Source of the DNA: Butyrivibrio proteoclasticus B316
Lineage (GTDB): Bacteria; Bacillota; Clostridia; Lachnospirales; Lachnospiraceae
Assembly (NCBI RefSeq): GCF_000145035.1
Contig: NC_014387.1
Location: forward strand, 2,842,001-2,906,000
Direction: 5' to 3'
DNA length: 64,000 bases
This document shows positions 27,318 to 36,531 of the stretch, piece after piece. Position 1 is the stretch's first letter; each line of letters opens with the position of its first letter. The position numbers and the translations under genes are program-made. A model generated the notes under the pieces. The model was not told the origin of the DNA. It saw only the letters and a list, made by a program, of their open reading frames with translations, and made no database searches.

Positions 27318-27817
27318 AGGACCTGTTCACCTACCTTATATACGCTTATGTATTCCTCTGATAATGTATCCTTTAGAATCTTCCTGCCTCTTGATAGATA
27401 TTTGGAAACTGCTGTCTTTCTTTTACCCATGATATCTGCAATTTCCTCCGTATTATATCCCTCGAAATAATACAGATAAATGGCGGTCCTGTAATTCACC
27501 GGAAGTTTCGAGATTTCTTCAAGTACCTCAGAACCTTGCTCCTGCTGGATTTCTTTTTCAAGTGCTTCATCCAGTGGTACAGTTTTCCTGAAAAATGCAT
27601 TCTTCCTAAGATCATGGCAGGCATTTATCGTAGTTCGTATCATCCAAGCCTTTTCATGTGCTCTATCCTCAAAGAGTATGGTGCTTGTTAAATACTTTAA
27701 GAAAACTGTCTGGCATATATCTTCACAGTCGTAGGTCTGCTGAAGGTAGTTGTAACTTATTCTCTTTATCATGTCAGAGTAGGTATCTACAACGCGTCTG
27801 ACTTCCTGTTCATCCAT
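27314..27817 (-). CDS. ECF-type RNA polymerase sigma factor
   Basis: 167 residues with region 2 (RISYNYLQQTYDCEDICQTV, AWMIRTTINACHDLRKN) and region 4 (LPVNYRTAIYLYYFEGYNTE, EIADIMGKRKTAVSKYLSRG). There is no region 3, as in the ECF group. It directs polymerase to a small regulon, often envelope stress; targets are unknown. A palindrome AGAAGGCCTTCT lies 20-30 bases upstream of the start and could be an operator. Confidence 0.9.
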   Translation of the reverse strand: MDEQEVRRVVDTYSDMIKRISYNYLQQTYDCEDICQTVFLKYLTSTILFEDRAHEKAWMIRTTINACHDLRKNAFFRKTVPLDEALEKEIQQEQGSEVLEEISKLPVNYRTAIYLYYFEGYNTEEIADIMGKRKTAVSKYLSRGRKILKDTLSEEYISVYKVGEQVL

Positions 27818-27913
27818 GTGCGAATATTCTCACTTTCTGTTTCTATTAGAAGGCCTTCTATTAGTAATACGATTCATGAAACAAAAACTGGACAAAATAA
27901 TTAGAAAAAATAT

Positions 27914-29440
27914 TTACTTCTCCCCAACATATTCAAAACTCAGTCCCTTATTATGTGAGACATAGAGTCCTGAGGGGTGTTTTCCCAGTTTCTCACTGTA
28001 ATAATCCCCTGACCACTGACTCTGACCGGCTAGAAGGTATATATCTCCGTTATCAGCCCATACTTTTTCAGGAATCAGGAATGGATTGTAGATTGTTCCA
28101 TCAGCAAGTTTGACTTTGGCTGATGGATAATTTATCTGGGTAAAAGACCTGCCTCCATCCTCAGTTCTATAAAGATATGCGTTGTCTCCTCCGTTGTAGG
28201 TAAGGCATGCAAAGCCAAGGTTTGTATCATCAATAAAGGTAATCCATGTTGCCTGCCCTCCGCTTCCGCCAAAGGGATACTCATTTATAACTTCGGGTGT
28301 ATCTCCTGCCTTTTTGTATGCTGCAAGAATGTAGTAGCTGCTGCCTGCTGCCCTGTCAACAGGATACATGCCATAGGTAATGCCATCGTTAGTTGTATAG
28401 GTACAGTCGGGCTCTATATCTTTTAAATAGTCATCGCTCCCGTTATCCACAAACTCGAGCATTCCATAGTTTATATTCTGCTCAGGGTAATCCTCCGAAG
28501 TCAGCATAGTATCTATAAAGTCATATATTCCTTCATAAAGAGCATCTCTGTTATAGTTTCCCTCGATATATGGCGATGGATCAAATTCTCCTGTTACTGA
28601 AGGCATTATTACCCCAACGGCTTTATATATCCAAGGTGCCTCATCATAAGGAACCTCCTGAAGGCACTCTTCCAGCCAGTCGCAAAAATTCTCGCAAAAC
28701 CAGGTCATATCCTGCATTCCGCCTTCTTCAAGAATCGCAACCTGTACTGTTCCTATAGCATTTTCACTGCACTCTTTTTCCTCCCAGTACAAACCTCTCT
28801 GAAACTTCTCGGGAAATGTATTTTCTGTTATCTCAATGTACTTGTTTAGAAGTTCATACTCGCGACTTTTCTGCTCACTCTTTTCATCTGTCATATCCTC
28901 TGCGGAATCACTAGGGGTAGCTCCAAGATTATCCTCAAAGCCACTGACATAGGCATAAAAAATGCCCTCAGCTACAGAGTCTGCTGAAGAACCTATTATT
29001 CTTTCAAGTCTTCTATAAAACAATCCATCTCTGGACCATATGGAATAGCTGTCATCCTCCAGTTTGCTGGTCTGCCTTATGAGCATCAGATTGTCTTTTT
29101 CAAGGGCAACATGCCCATAATTATAATCAAATATAAGATGCAGCCACCTTCCTGCCAGGAAAATTATCAGCACGAAAGATAGGACGAGACTTACGCCTCG
29201 CCCTATATATTGTAATGGTCCCTCTATGTGTTTGCTTCCCCTTATCCAGAACAGCGCACATCCGGCAACTATAACAATCTGCCATATGACTATCAGGTAT
29301 AACCCCATGCTGTTATAGCCCTCATATAGCTTGCGCAAATGTGTCTCGCCAAGCTTGAGCCTGATAAATACTATTGTCACAAAACTAAGAATTGCCAGCA
29401 AAACTGACAGTATTATGCATATTTTCTTATTAGTTTTCAT
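27914..29440 (-). CDS. Membrane protein with BNR/sialidase-like repeats
   Basis: 508 residues from ATG 29440, six bases after GAGG. Three hydrophobic segments at the N-terminus (about 5-27, 45-63 and 75-100) are followed by a large outer domain. Late segments such as YRTEDGGRSFTQINYP and LYVSHNKGLSFEYVG are BNR-type Asp-box repeats (SxDxGxTF-like), implying a beta-propeller. No catalytic sialidase residues are recognised. It follows the APH-type gene by 36 bases. Function unknown. Confidence 0.55.
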   Translation of the reverse strand: MKTNKKICIILSVLLAILSFVTIVFIRLKLGETHLRKLYEGYNSMGLYLIVIWQIVIVAGCALFWIRGSKHIEGPLQYIGRGVSLVLSFVLIIFLAGRWLHLIFDYNYGHVALEKDNLMLIRQTSKLEDDSYSIWSRDGLFYRRLERIIGSSADSVAEGIFYAYVSGFEDNLGATPSDSAEDMTDEKSEQKSREYELLNKYIEITENTFPEKFQRGLYWEEKECSENAIGTVQVAILEEGGMQDMTWFCENFCDWLEECLQEVPYDEAPWIYKAVGVIMPSVTGEFDPSPYIEGNYNRDALYEGIYDFIDTMLTSEDYPEQNINYGMLEFVDNGSDDYLKDIEPDCTYTTNDGITYGMYPVDRAAGSSYYILAAYKKAGDTPEVINEYPFGGSGGQATWITFIDDTNLGFACLTYNGGDNAYLYRTEDGGRSFTQINYPSAKVKLADGTIYNPFLIPEKVWADNGDIYLLAGQSQWSGDYYSEKLGKHPSGLYVSHNKGLSFEYVGEK

Positions 29441-29476
29441 ATGAAGCCTCTTTTGACTCACCTTTAATATAGACTG

Positions 29477-30451
29477 TTATAGTATTGCAAAAGCCATGTC
29501 ATACATTTCTCTTGCATCATTGGTATTTCTTATGTAATTAGGTTCATCAGGCTCATATCTGACATATTTTTCAACTTCCTCAATAAGAGCCAGGTAACAG
29601 ACTGCTAACGCATATCTAACTTCAGTCTCTTTAGAAAGAACTATCTTCTCTGTTGCTGTTTCATTATAAATATCCAGCTCTTTCTGTTTTGTTGACAACG
29701 GTGCTTTTTGCCCTGTACCAAGGGTAATGAAGTCAGCCACCGGGTCACCCCAAAATCCGCGCTCAGGATCAATCCAGCAAATCTTGCCATCGTTATATAA
29801 GACATTGCTGTCCCATAGGTCAAAGTTCACCATTCGGCAAGGCACACTCCGGAGGAGCTTAGCGTGTTTATCAATATATGAAATAAACTTCTCCCCATCA
29901 GGTGTCTCGTATCCAAGTGACTTGCAATCCTTAACGAGGTTACCTGCCATGGACTTTAGCGCATCATACCATGTATCATGAAGTCCGGACTGTCTGTAAC
30001 CAAACTTGTCATTTTTGATCCTATGTATCTTTGTAAGCATTTCTATTTTCTGCTTTTGAACATTTTCATATTCACGATCAGAAAACTTTACAGCCCACAA
30101 GGGCTCTCCCTCCATCATCTGCATGATAAAGCAGTTGCTTTTAATAATATTCTGAGAAAAGTCGGACACGTATACTTCCGGGCAAAGAATATCTGTGTTC
30201 TCATGCATCATCTTATACCAGAAAACTTCTGATTCCATCATGTTTTTCTCATATGAAAGGACCATAGCTCCCTCTGGAGGTGCTATCTTAAGTGCATATT
30301 TCTGACCATCATCAAGTACCACCTTATACGCAGAATTAAACTCTCCATTGCCAAGTGGTGAAATATCTGTAGCACTCCCAAGTTTATGAAAAGAAAAAAG
30401 TTCCCTTATTTCTTCAAGTGAAGCTTCATATTTCGTTTTACTTTTGATCAT
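29477..30451 (-). CDS. APH/choline-kinase-like phosphotransferase
   Basis: 324 residues. The N-lobe has GEFNSAYKVVLDDGQKYALK; the catalytic loop is MVNFDLWDSNVLYN (His-less variant, NFDLWDSN where HGDLHPGN is usual) and the metal-binding segment WIDPERGFWGDPVADF. The protein kinase-like fold phosphorylates small molecules such as aminoglycosides, macrolides or homoserine. The unusual FDLWDSN loop occurs in a common uncharacterised Firmicute group, so drug resistance should not be inferred. Confidence 0.75.
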   Translation of the reverse strand: MIKSKTKYEASLEEIRELFSFHKLGSATDISPLGNGEFNSAYKVVLDDGQKYALKIAPPEGAMVLSYEKNMMESEVFWYKMMHENTDILCPEVYVSDFSQNIIKSNCFIMQMMEGEPLWAVKFSDREYENVQKQKIEMLTKIHRIKNDKFGYRQSGLHDTWYDALKSMAGNLVKDCKSLGYETPDGEKFISYIDKHAKLLRSVPCRMVNFDLWDSNVLYNDGKICWIDPERGFWGDPVADFITLGTGQKAPLSTKQKELDIYNETATEKIVLSKETEVRYALAVCYLALIEEVEKYVRYEPDEPNYIRNTNDAREMYDMAFAIL

Positions 30452-30468
30452 AATTTAATCCTTTCCAA

Positions 30469-30662
30469 TCACCAGCGCTTCATGTTCTTTTGAAACTTGT
30501 TTGTATATGTCTCCTTTAACTCCTCTGCAGTTATTCCACAGCAAAGAAGCACATCGTTATAGTACATTAAGACATCTGCAAGCTCTTCTATCAGGTGCTC
30601 ACGCTCAGGGTTATCTGCATTAGAAGCTTCAGGACCATGCTTCTTCCCCTTAACACTTTCTT
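30469..30662 (-). pseudogene. MazG-like nucleotide pyrophosphohydrolase, C-terminal remnant
   Basis: Translating the minus strand gives HGPEASNADNPEREHLIE, ELADVLMYYNDVLLC, then GITAEELKETYTNKF and a stop. The EELADVLMY helix with its acidic residues is the MazG-like motif. The frame is closed by a TAA at about 30676 and no start codon with a binding site precedes the fragment, so the N-terminal half with the first EExxE metal helix is missing. It overlaps the end of the broken histidine phosphatase. Confidence 0.6.
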
Positions 30663-31187
30663 GTAAGTAAAATTACTTCTCCATTCCTATAGTTCACTCG
30701 CTCTTTATCCGCTTTGAAGCCCACATTCTTCATTATTCTGATCAAAGTATGCATAAAGAAGCCATGTGTGACTACGGCACAATCCTCATTATGCTTTATT
30801 ATCATGTTCACAAACTGCTCTCTTAGAGGTCTGCTTCCTGCCTTCAGGTTGTCTTTTATTTCCGATTAGCCACTGTAGCCTTCCTAGAAAATTCCAAACA
30901 CTAAGCGGCAAACGTATTGCTATATCAAATCCTGAATGAAGCGGAACCTCATTTAGCAGTGCTGTCCTATTGAAATCCTCTTCTCCAAATATCTTTTCTG
31001 CAGTTTGTAGAGTCCTGTCCAAATCGCTAATATAAACTATTTGAATATCATCGTTCACTGTATCTACAGATGCCTTATCAATCGGAGCTTTGTCATATAA
31101 CGCACATTGCTCATCAAACTCAGCAGATGTGCACCACTTTTTCCAGTCATGAAGTACTTTGCCATGCCTAATTATCATTACTCTCAT
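30650..31187 (-). pseudogene. Histidine phosphatase family gene, frameshifted
   Basis: The first ~120 codons encode a phosphoglycerate-mutase-type phosphatase: RVMIIRHGKV holds the catalytic RHG and VYISDLDRTLQTAEKIF the second Arg. The open frame then runs into a meaningless tail (ERRKQTSKRAV-like) and stops at 30789. In another minus frame the family sequence resumes, LREQFVNMIIKHNEDCAVV, THGFFMHTLIRIMKNVGF, ending at 30650; THG is the second catalytic His. So one frameshift near 30825-30835 splits it. A sequencing error is possible. Confidence 0.7.
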
Positions 31188-31648
31188 TTAACAGATACCA
31201 TCCAGTTATCACCCTCAACAAGATATTGGAACTCTGTAAGTTCAGGATTATTTATAACTTCCAGTAGTTCTTCCAAGTCATCAACTGTTTCAAATTCTGA
31301 CAGTTTACTTTTCTCTACCCACTCCATCTGGCCTTCATCTGAAGAGATAACATTTCCGACAAACTCGCATGTTTTGAAAAGAAATACTATATATCTTCCA
31401 TTTTCGTATTTACCGTCCCTGACTGGAAACTGCTTAACTCCAGCAAGTCGTGGGTTCTTTATATCCAGGCCGGTTTCTTCTTTCATCTCACGAATTACCG
31501 CATCAACAAAAGACTCTCCCATTTCGACATGACCCCCTGGAAGAGTGTAGCCTTTCCAATCCTCTTTGACTCTATTTTGAAGCAGCACTTTGTCTCCATC
31601 TGAAATGAGGCAAAGGACTGTTATTTCTGATATTTCAGTTCTGCTCAT
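31184..31648 (-). CDS. NUDIX hydrolase (MutT/8-oxo-dGTP-like)
   Basis: 154 residues from ATG 31648, five bases after GAGG. The NUDIX box is complete: GGHVEMGESFVDAVIREM then KEETGLDI. The N-terminal strand TVLCLISDGDKVLLQNR matches the MutT/NudG type that cleaves oxidised or non-standard nucleoside triphosphates. It overlaps the phosphatase gene by four bases. Confidence 0.88.
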   Translation of the reverse strand: MSRTEISEITVLCLISDGDKVLLQNRVKEDWKGYTLPGGHVEMGESFVDAVIREMKEETGLDIKNPRLAGVKQFPVRDGKYENGRYIVFLFKTCEFVGNVISSDEGQMEWVEKSKLSEFETVDDLEELLEVINNPELTEFQYLVEGDNWMVSVK

Positions 31649-31740
31649 GTTTTCCTCATCATGCTTTATAGTTTTAAAATATCCCAAACATTTTTACCAT
31701 TTATCTTCTCAAGTCTTAACATATAATCTCTTCTTTCTTA

Positions 31741-32238
31741 CTAATTTCCCAGTAGTATAGTTATAGCTTTTTCAACATCTTTTGTAGTAAGGCCAACCTC
31801 AGCATCTGTCTTTACCTGATGTTTTTCAATCTCACTATTATGAAGTTCAAGATCATCAAGTACTACCCAATTCGCAGAGGGATTATCTTTTAACCACAAA
31901 AGTATTTCATCAGCTTTTACCAGGCTAAACTTCCTGGTCTTTCTTATCTCTTCCGTAGTTAAGTCTGGTGTTACTCCTGCAATCGTAATGCCTGCTTCCT
32001 TCATTGTGTTAGCCAAAAAATCTGCTTCCGTCCTTAATGGTTTCATCGTTTCATCAAACCAAAATCTCCAGCCAGAATGAAGAATTATCTTAGCATTAGT
32101 TCTTTTCACAAGGCTTCCAAGTAACTTTACTGCCTCAGAATCAATATATTTGCCATTACTAATCTCACGTTGATGATCGTTGTCCCAAAACTTCGAATTA
32201 AGGACTCCATCCACATCAAGGAATATTACATTGCTCAT
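31741..32238 (-). CDS. HAD-domain protein of the Swiss-Army-Knife RNA repair type
   Basis: 165 residues from ATG 32238, eight bases after AAGGGG; the longer frame to 32352 has no binding site. VIFLDVDGVLNSKFWD is HAD motif I, IILHSGWRFWF motif II, and WVVLDDLELH motif IV. This compact layout is the HAD_SAK group, named from proteins of RNA repair, but most members are uncharacterised. It sits in a run of nucleotide-handling genes. Confidence 0.65.
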   Translation of the reverse strand: MSNVIFLDVDGVLNSKFWDNDHQREISNGKYIDSEAVKLLGSLVKRTNAKIILHSGWRFWFDETMKPLRTEADFLANTMKEAGITIAGVTPDLTTEEIRKTRKFSLVKADEILLWLKDNPSANWVVLDDLELHNSEIEKHQVKTDAEVGLTTKDVEKAITILLGN

Positions 32239-32321
32239 AATACAACCCCTTACTAACGTTTTTATATAAAAAAATATCCTTGCATCTTTGGCAAGATTAC
32301 TCTTGATCTTCTTCAGTTCAT

Positions 32322-32945
32322 TTATGAGTTTTTCAGCCAATCCATAGAACAAAGGTAATCATAAAAAGTCTGATATTCCGGAACCTCCCACTTGCCTTCT
32401 ACATATGCAAGCAAATCTGAATCGGCTCTGTAATCTTCGATTGCACATTTGCCATATGAGTATAAATGGTCACAATCTTTTCCCAGCCAGAAATTCCCAG
32501 ACTCCACATCATAAACCATGGTTTGATATTTATTATCTGTCCCTGGAAACAGTTCTTCTTCACATAGATCTATCACAACATAGTGGAAATGATTTTTGTC
32601 CGCACCAGTAAGTTTCTCTATTCCAAAGTTGTAATCAGTTACTTCAAACAGAAAGCTGTTAGCTGAAGCGTTTCTGTAGAGTCTGAAAATAGCTTCGTAG
32701 CTGTCATTGTGCCTGTAGAAATCATTAAGATCATATCTCATCTTATGCCTAAAGGTATTTCTATGGCCATCTTCCTCAGATAATGATACAAATGAGTATC
32801 TGTACACCTGTGGGATATAGAAAGACGCCTCCTGAGACTCTTCAGCCTTTTTCCCGCAAGCGCATAGCTGAAAGGCCATCAATGCCAATAATAAGCCAAT
32901 CGCAAATCTTGTTCCTGTTCCATTATGTGTCTTCTTCAAAAACAT
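32322..32945 (-). CDS. Hypothetical lipoprotein
   Basis: 207 residues from the ATG at 32945, nine bases after GAGG; an in-frame ATG at 32969 has no site. The signal peptide ends in the lipobox FQLCAC, so the protein is predicted to be lipid-anchored outside the membrane. The mature part is rich in Tyr, Asp and His with no family I recognise. It is followed by the HAD gene. Confidence 0.6.
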   Translation of the reverse strand: MFLKKTHNGTGTRFAIGLLLALMAFQLCACGKKAEESQEASFYIPQVYRYSFVSLSEEDGHRNTFRHKMRYDLNDFYRHNDSYEAIFRLYRNASANSFLFEVTDYNFGIEKLTGADKNHFHYVVIDLCEEELFPGTDNKYQTMVYDVESGNFWLGKDCDHLYSYGKCAIEDYRADSDLLAYVEGKWEVPEYQTFYDYLCSMDWLKNS

Positions 32946-32997
32946 ATAAAATATCCTCATCAGTATCATAGATAGCTATTTTTAGATAAATGTGTTT

Positions 32998-34011
32998 TTA
33001 CAATTTGCCTTTTAAATATTTGTCAGCCTCCAGAAGATTACGCTTTGGTTCATCATATTCTAATACTGAAAGGGCTTCATCCAATCTCAAACTCTTGAGT
33101 GATATAACTTCCTCTGGCTGCAAAATATGAGGAACTTGATCTGAATACTCAGCCAAGAATAATACCACTTGTCTTTTAACATTTGGACGTTCAGCAGGAT
33201 AGTATTCCTGAATTTCCCTAAATCCATGTAACAAGTTTAACTCCAATCCAGTTTCCTCTCTTATTTCTCGGATTGCCGTTTCTTCCTCTGTTTCTCCTAT
33301 CTCAATGTGTCCTTTAGGGAAACTAATAAATCCGCTTGTTTCTTCTACAAGCAGATATTCTACTTCACCATTTACAATTTTATAAACAATTCCACCACAT
33401 GATTTTTCCGGTATGATATGGCTTTCCTGCAGAAATTTAATGCACTTTTTGTCAAAAGAGCTTGCAAGAACTGAAAGCTCATCTAATGAGCAGTCATTAA
33501 AGTACTTGCCGTTGGCAGGACAAATCGTTACAACATCAAGTGGATTACCTCTATGTTGCCTGTTAACATTTGGTTCATTAGATATGTAAAAATCATCATC
33601 AGGTATTTCTGTAGTGTATTCTTTTCCATCTATAATAAGAACCAATCCTGTAATATAACTAGCCTTCAGCCTTCCTCCGTATCTTGCAGCCAGATTACTA
33701 TAATGCTCAATCATTTCCTCTTCCGATAATGTCTTACCTTTTACCCTGCGCACAAATAATCCTGGCTGCGCATCTGCTGGAATATCATCTACATAGAGCC
33801 CTGAATCTGCTGCTAATGTCGGAAGTCCTGTTTTTTCATAATATGCCATTGCCTTTAATCTGGCATTCTCTATAGGAGTACTGCCTGATTCATCGACATC
33901 TATATGAATTCCCAGGTCTTTAGGAGTAATAATCTCTATATCATATCCCGTGAGCCTGTATCTCATATTGCATATTTTTGAGTCGTTACTTGTAGCATAT
34001 AATAATTGCAT
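32998..34011 (-). CDS. Ham1/RdgB-like NTP pyrophosphatase fused to a NUDIX hydrolase
   Basis: 337 residues. Residues 1-~195 fit the non-canonical purine NTP pyrophosphatase family: LLYATSNDSKI at the start, STPIENARLKA and PTLAADSGLYVDD in the active site. Residues ~205-337 are a NUDIX domain of the diadenosine-tetraphosphate type with the box GHIEIGETEEETAIREI, REETGLEL. Both domains remove damaged or signalling nucleotides, so a single house-cleaning enzyme is inferred. No internal stop or start separates them. Confidence 0.82.
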   Translation of the reverse strand: MQLLYATSNDSKICNMRYRLTGYDIEIITPKDLGIHIDVDESGSTPIENARLKAMAYYEKTGLPTLAADSGLYVDDIPADAQPGLFVRRVKGKTLSEEEMIEHYSNLAARYGGRLKASYITGLVLIIDGKEYTTEIPDDDFYISNEPNVNRQHRGNPLDVVTICPANGKYFNDCSLDELSVLASSFDKKCIKFLQESHIIPEKSCGGIVYKIVNGEVEYLLVEETSGFISFPKGHIEIGETEEETAIREIREETGLELNLLHGFREIQEYYPAERPNVKRQVVLFLAEYSDQVPHILQPEEVISLKSLRLDEALSVLEYDEPKRNLLEADKYLKGKL

Positions 34012-34058
34012 ATTTCAAATACCTTTCTCACAAGCTTATTCATCACCCTTGCATCCAC

Positions 34059-34154
34059 TCAGCAAGCAATACGCTTTAATATTATTTCAACATTGGTAGC
34101 TACTTCGGCAGTTCCATTACCAGCTCCATTTAAACCACAAATAATGATACGCAT
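34059..34154 (-). pseudogene. P-loop kinase remnant
   Basis: A 31-codon frame begins RIIICGLNGAGNGTAEVA and then stops. It looks like the start of a small nucleotide kinase (GLNGAGKST) in which the Walker A Lys-Ser is now Asn-Gly and the rest is lost. Confidence 0.4.
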
Positions 34155-34203
34155 AGTCTTTTTACTCCCCCAAATATACTCAATACGTTTCTTTATTGTA
34201 CGA

Positions 34204-34243
34204 AAAAAGAGCCCCAAGCACAAGGCTTGAAGCTCTTTATAAG
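34204..34243 (-). terminator. Terminator next to the displaced tuf end
   Basis: AAAGAGCTTCAAGCCTTGTG..CTTGGGGCTCTTTTTT on the minus strand: AAAGAGC/GCTCTTT with AAGCC/GGGCTT-like pairing and a U-tract. It lies 22 bases after the duplicated tuf 3' end, in the position and direction expected for the original tuf terminator. Confidence 0.75.
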
Positions 34244-34264
34244 TTCAGTGTTTATGCAATCCGA

Positions 34265-34324
34265 TAAGATTACTCAACGATTGTAGCAACCTTACCTGAT
34301 CCAACTGTACATCCACCCTCACGG
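34265..34324 (-). repeat. Duplicate of the tuf 3' end (putative att site, distal)
   Basis: 60 bases identical to 44132-44191 except one (A at 34311 for G at 44178), covering the last 55 bases of tuf and 5 bases after the stop. The sequences diverge completely on both sides. The mismatch would change the penultimate-region GGRTVGSGK to GGCTVGSGK, consistent with decay of a non-functional copy. Confidence 0.92.
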
Positions 34325-34418
34325 TTTAACGTTTATTATATCTATTTGAAAAGCCTTTATTTTGCGTGGCTTCTGTTCGCACATATCTCTTGTTTCGCTG
34401 TATTTTTGATGGTTTTTG

Positions 34419-34450
34419 AAATTTTTAGAGCCATTTTAGAGCCAATGACC
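34419..34450. promoter_or_regulatory. Putative integrase arm-type sites, left
   Basis: TTTTAGAGCC at 34423-34432 and again at 34434-34443. The same layout and flanking AAAT...ATGACC-like bases recur at 44027-44058 in the same orientation. Confidence 0.5.
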
Positions 34451-34479
34451 ATCACAACTGGCTATCTAATATTTTTTCC

Positions 34480-36516
34480 TCAACGCACTTTGCCCGTGAC
34501 ATCTTTTAGGTTAATGCCCATAAATCTAACTTTTTTGTCAAATCCATAATCATAAAGATTATATTTTTTAGAGTACACCCCGCTTCCCGATCCGGGGCTT
34601 ATGCTAATTGTTGAATAGTCAGAATCTCCCTTGTTAACTCCGCTCGAATTCTTAACCGCATTTGCATTAAAAGTAACATTAAAATCCTGATACTCTGTTA
34701 GCTTTCCATCAATAGGCGTAATCTTTATTGTCACCGTCATATCTTTTGAATTGTAGTCATAATCATATGTGAAGTAGTCTTTGAAATTTTCCGTGCTTAG
34801 TTCAGTATAATAACTTTCATCATGGTCGTGATTTTCTTCTGAATAAGCATTATCCCCAACGGGAGCTTCAGCCATCTCTATTCCAAGAAGTTTAAAGCCA
34901 ACACAGTTATTCCAGAAAGGTTTTACATGGAATACATAGATTCCATTCCCTGGCTCTTTTGCATCACGATGGTCTTCCCAAGGCTCTCCGCTGCCGGAAA
35001 TATCATAAACCGGACCAAAGTGATAATCAAAGCAATCCAATTCTTCATTGTAATCCCAGTCATCAGGGCCATCAACACCGCCCTCTCCTGCGTACCCCCA
35101 GGCATAGACTATTTCGTCATAATCTTTGTTATAGATATAAAGTAACCTATCTCCGGGACAAAAATCATAACTATCCTGTAAAACAACATTAGTGTTTAAT
35201 TCCATATTAAACACATCCCTATAGAATGTCCTTGCATAGTTTAGCAGGCCTTTTTCCAGGGATTTTTCACCACATGCCAATGAACTGTAATCTTCAAACG
35301 AATCCCCAAGTTCGTCCTTGTAATAAAAGTCGTAATCATCATCTTGATGCCATCCAATATATGCTATTCGTTCACTCTCAACAGTTCCCTCGCCGCCGTT
35401 ATTACCAGCATAATAAAATAGCTGCAAAAGAGATTCTTCCGTAGAAAGCTTTTCTGCGATTTCTTCTATACTTCCAAGCGGCATCTCGTAGTCATAATCA
35501 GTCCCGTAAAAAGCAGCGGTTCTCTCAGTCCTTTCCATACAGTCAACATAATACCGGATTATCTCCTGCAAAATCTCTTTCTGCCAGTCAGCCAAATGGA
35601 AATTCGTGTATCTGCTATCAACAAAATCCGCATATTTATCCGGCGTACTTCTGCTTGTTCCGCTGAATGCACAGAGCCTATACATCACATCAGAAAAATA
35701 TGCCTTATGTTGGTCATCTTCCTGTGTTGTAGGACGTGGATATGTAAATTTCATCTGATATACATATTCACTTTCAATTCTGCACAGATCATATATACAA
35801 TCAGAATTTGCTATGCTCCCGACATATCCCCTCATAATAAGTGTGCCATGACCACCATCAGTTGATACACCATTTACTTCCACTCTTGGAGCAAAAAAGC
35901 TCTTTTTCTCATGGTCAAAAACATATTCCGTCATTGCTTCCATTGTCTTTTCATCAACATCAGTGATTTCATTCTGATATACTGTAAAAAGAGCTGTTGA
36001 ACCATCCGAACCGGCCATTTTCACCTGATGAAGTATCCTGCCATATTCTCCACCTTCCATGTCACTTACTACTTCTACGTCATTGTAAATATCTGATGGA
36101 TAACCAAAGCTAAAACTTCCTATTCCGGAATCATACTTTTTATACTGGGTATAATCCAAAATCTGAGCAATGCTATAATCTGCATCGTTATCAGATGAAA
36201 TGCCAAAGTTTGCCAAAAGCTCCTCTTTAGTATTCTCTTCCGATAGTTCCTCTGCATTAGCATCCGTCACTTCATTAATTTCATTTTCTCCATTAGCAAC
36301 AATTTCTTCATTACCAGCAGATTGACCTACTTTGTTATGATTTAAATTTAGAACTACCAGCACTATAATTACCAAAATCGCAGCACCAAGACCGCTTCCA
36401 ATAACAATACTTTTATTGATAACTCTTTTCTCTGCAGGTACATCAAGCTTTGTTCCGCACTTAGGGCAGAACTGCGCTCCCTTTCTTAATTTTGCTCCAC
36501 AATTTGGACAATTCAT
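34480..36516 (-). CDS. Zinc-ribbon membrane protein, large outer domain
   Basis: 678 residues from ATG 36516, nine bases after AGGAG. MNCPNCGAKLRKGAQFCP is a four-cysteine zinc ribbon; one membrane helix follows (about residues 36-55), so the ribbon is cytoplasmic. The ~600-residue outside part is rich in Asp, Tyr and Glu; I see no catalytic motif or named family. It is the last gene of a five-gene set, 15 bases after its neighbour. Function unknown. Confidence 0.75.
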   Translation of the reverse strand: MNCPNCGAKLRKGAQFCPKCGTKLDVPAEKRVINKSIVIGSGLGAAILVIIVLVVLNLNHNKVGQSAGNEEIVANGENEINEVTDANAEELSEENTKEELLANFGISSDNDADYSIAQILDYTQYKKYDSGIGSFSFGYPSDIYNDVEVVSDMEGGEYGRILHQVKMAGSDGSTALFTVYQNEITDVDEKTMEAMTEYVFDHEKKSFFAPRVEVNGVSTDGGHGTLIMRGYVGSIANSDCIYDLCRIESEYVYQMKFTYPRPTTQEDDQHKAYFSDVMYRLCAFSGTSRSTPDKYADFVDSRYTNFHLADWQKEILQEIIRYYVDCMERTERTAAFYGTDYDYEMPLGSIEEIAEKLSTEESLLQLFYYAGNNGGEGTVESERIAYIGWHQDDDYDFYYKDELGDSFEDYSSLACGEKSLEKGLLNYARTFYRDVFNMELNTNVVLQDSYDFCPGDRLLYIYNKDYDEIVYAWGYAGEGGVDGPDDWDYNEELDCFDYHFGPVYDISGSGEPWEDHRDAKEPGNGIYVFHVKPFWNNCVGFKLLGIEMAEAPVGDNAYSEENHDHDESYYTELSTENFKDYFTYDYDYNSKDMTVTIKITPIDGKLTEYQDFNVTFNANAVKNSSGVNKGDSDYSTISISPGSGSGVYSKKYNLYDYGFDKKVRFMGINLKDVTGKVR

Positions 36517-36531
36517 AACCAAAAACTCCTG

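Noticed and set aside
29477..30451. Calling the APH-like gene an aminoglycoside resistance gene
   Set aside because: The catalytic loop and overall sequence fit a broad uncharacterised kinase group; substrate cannot be inferred.
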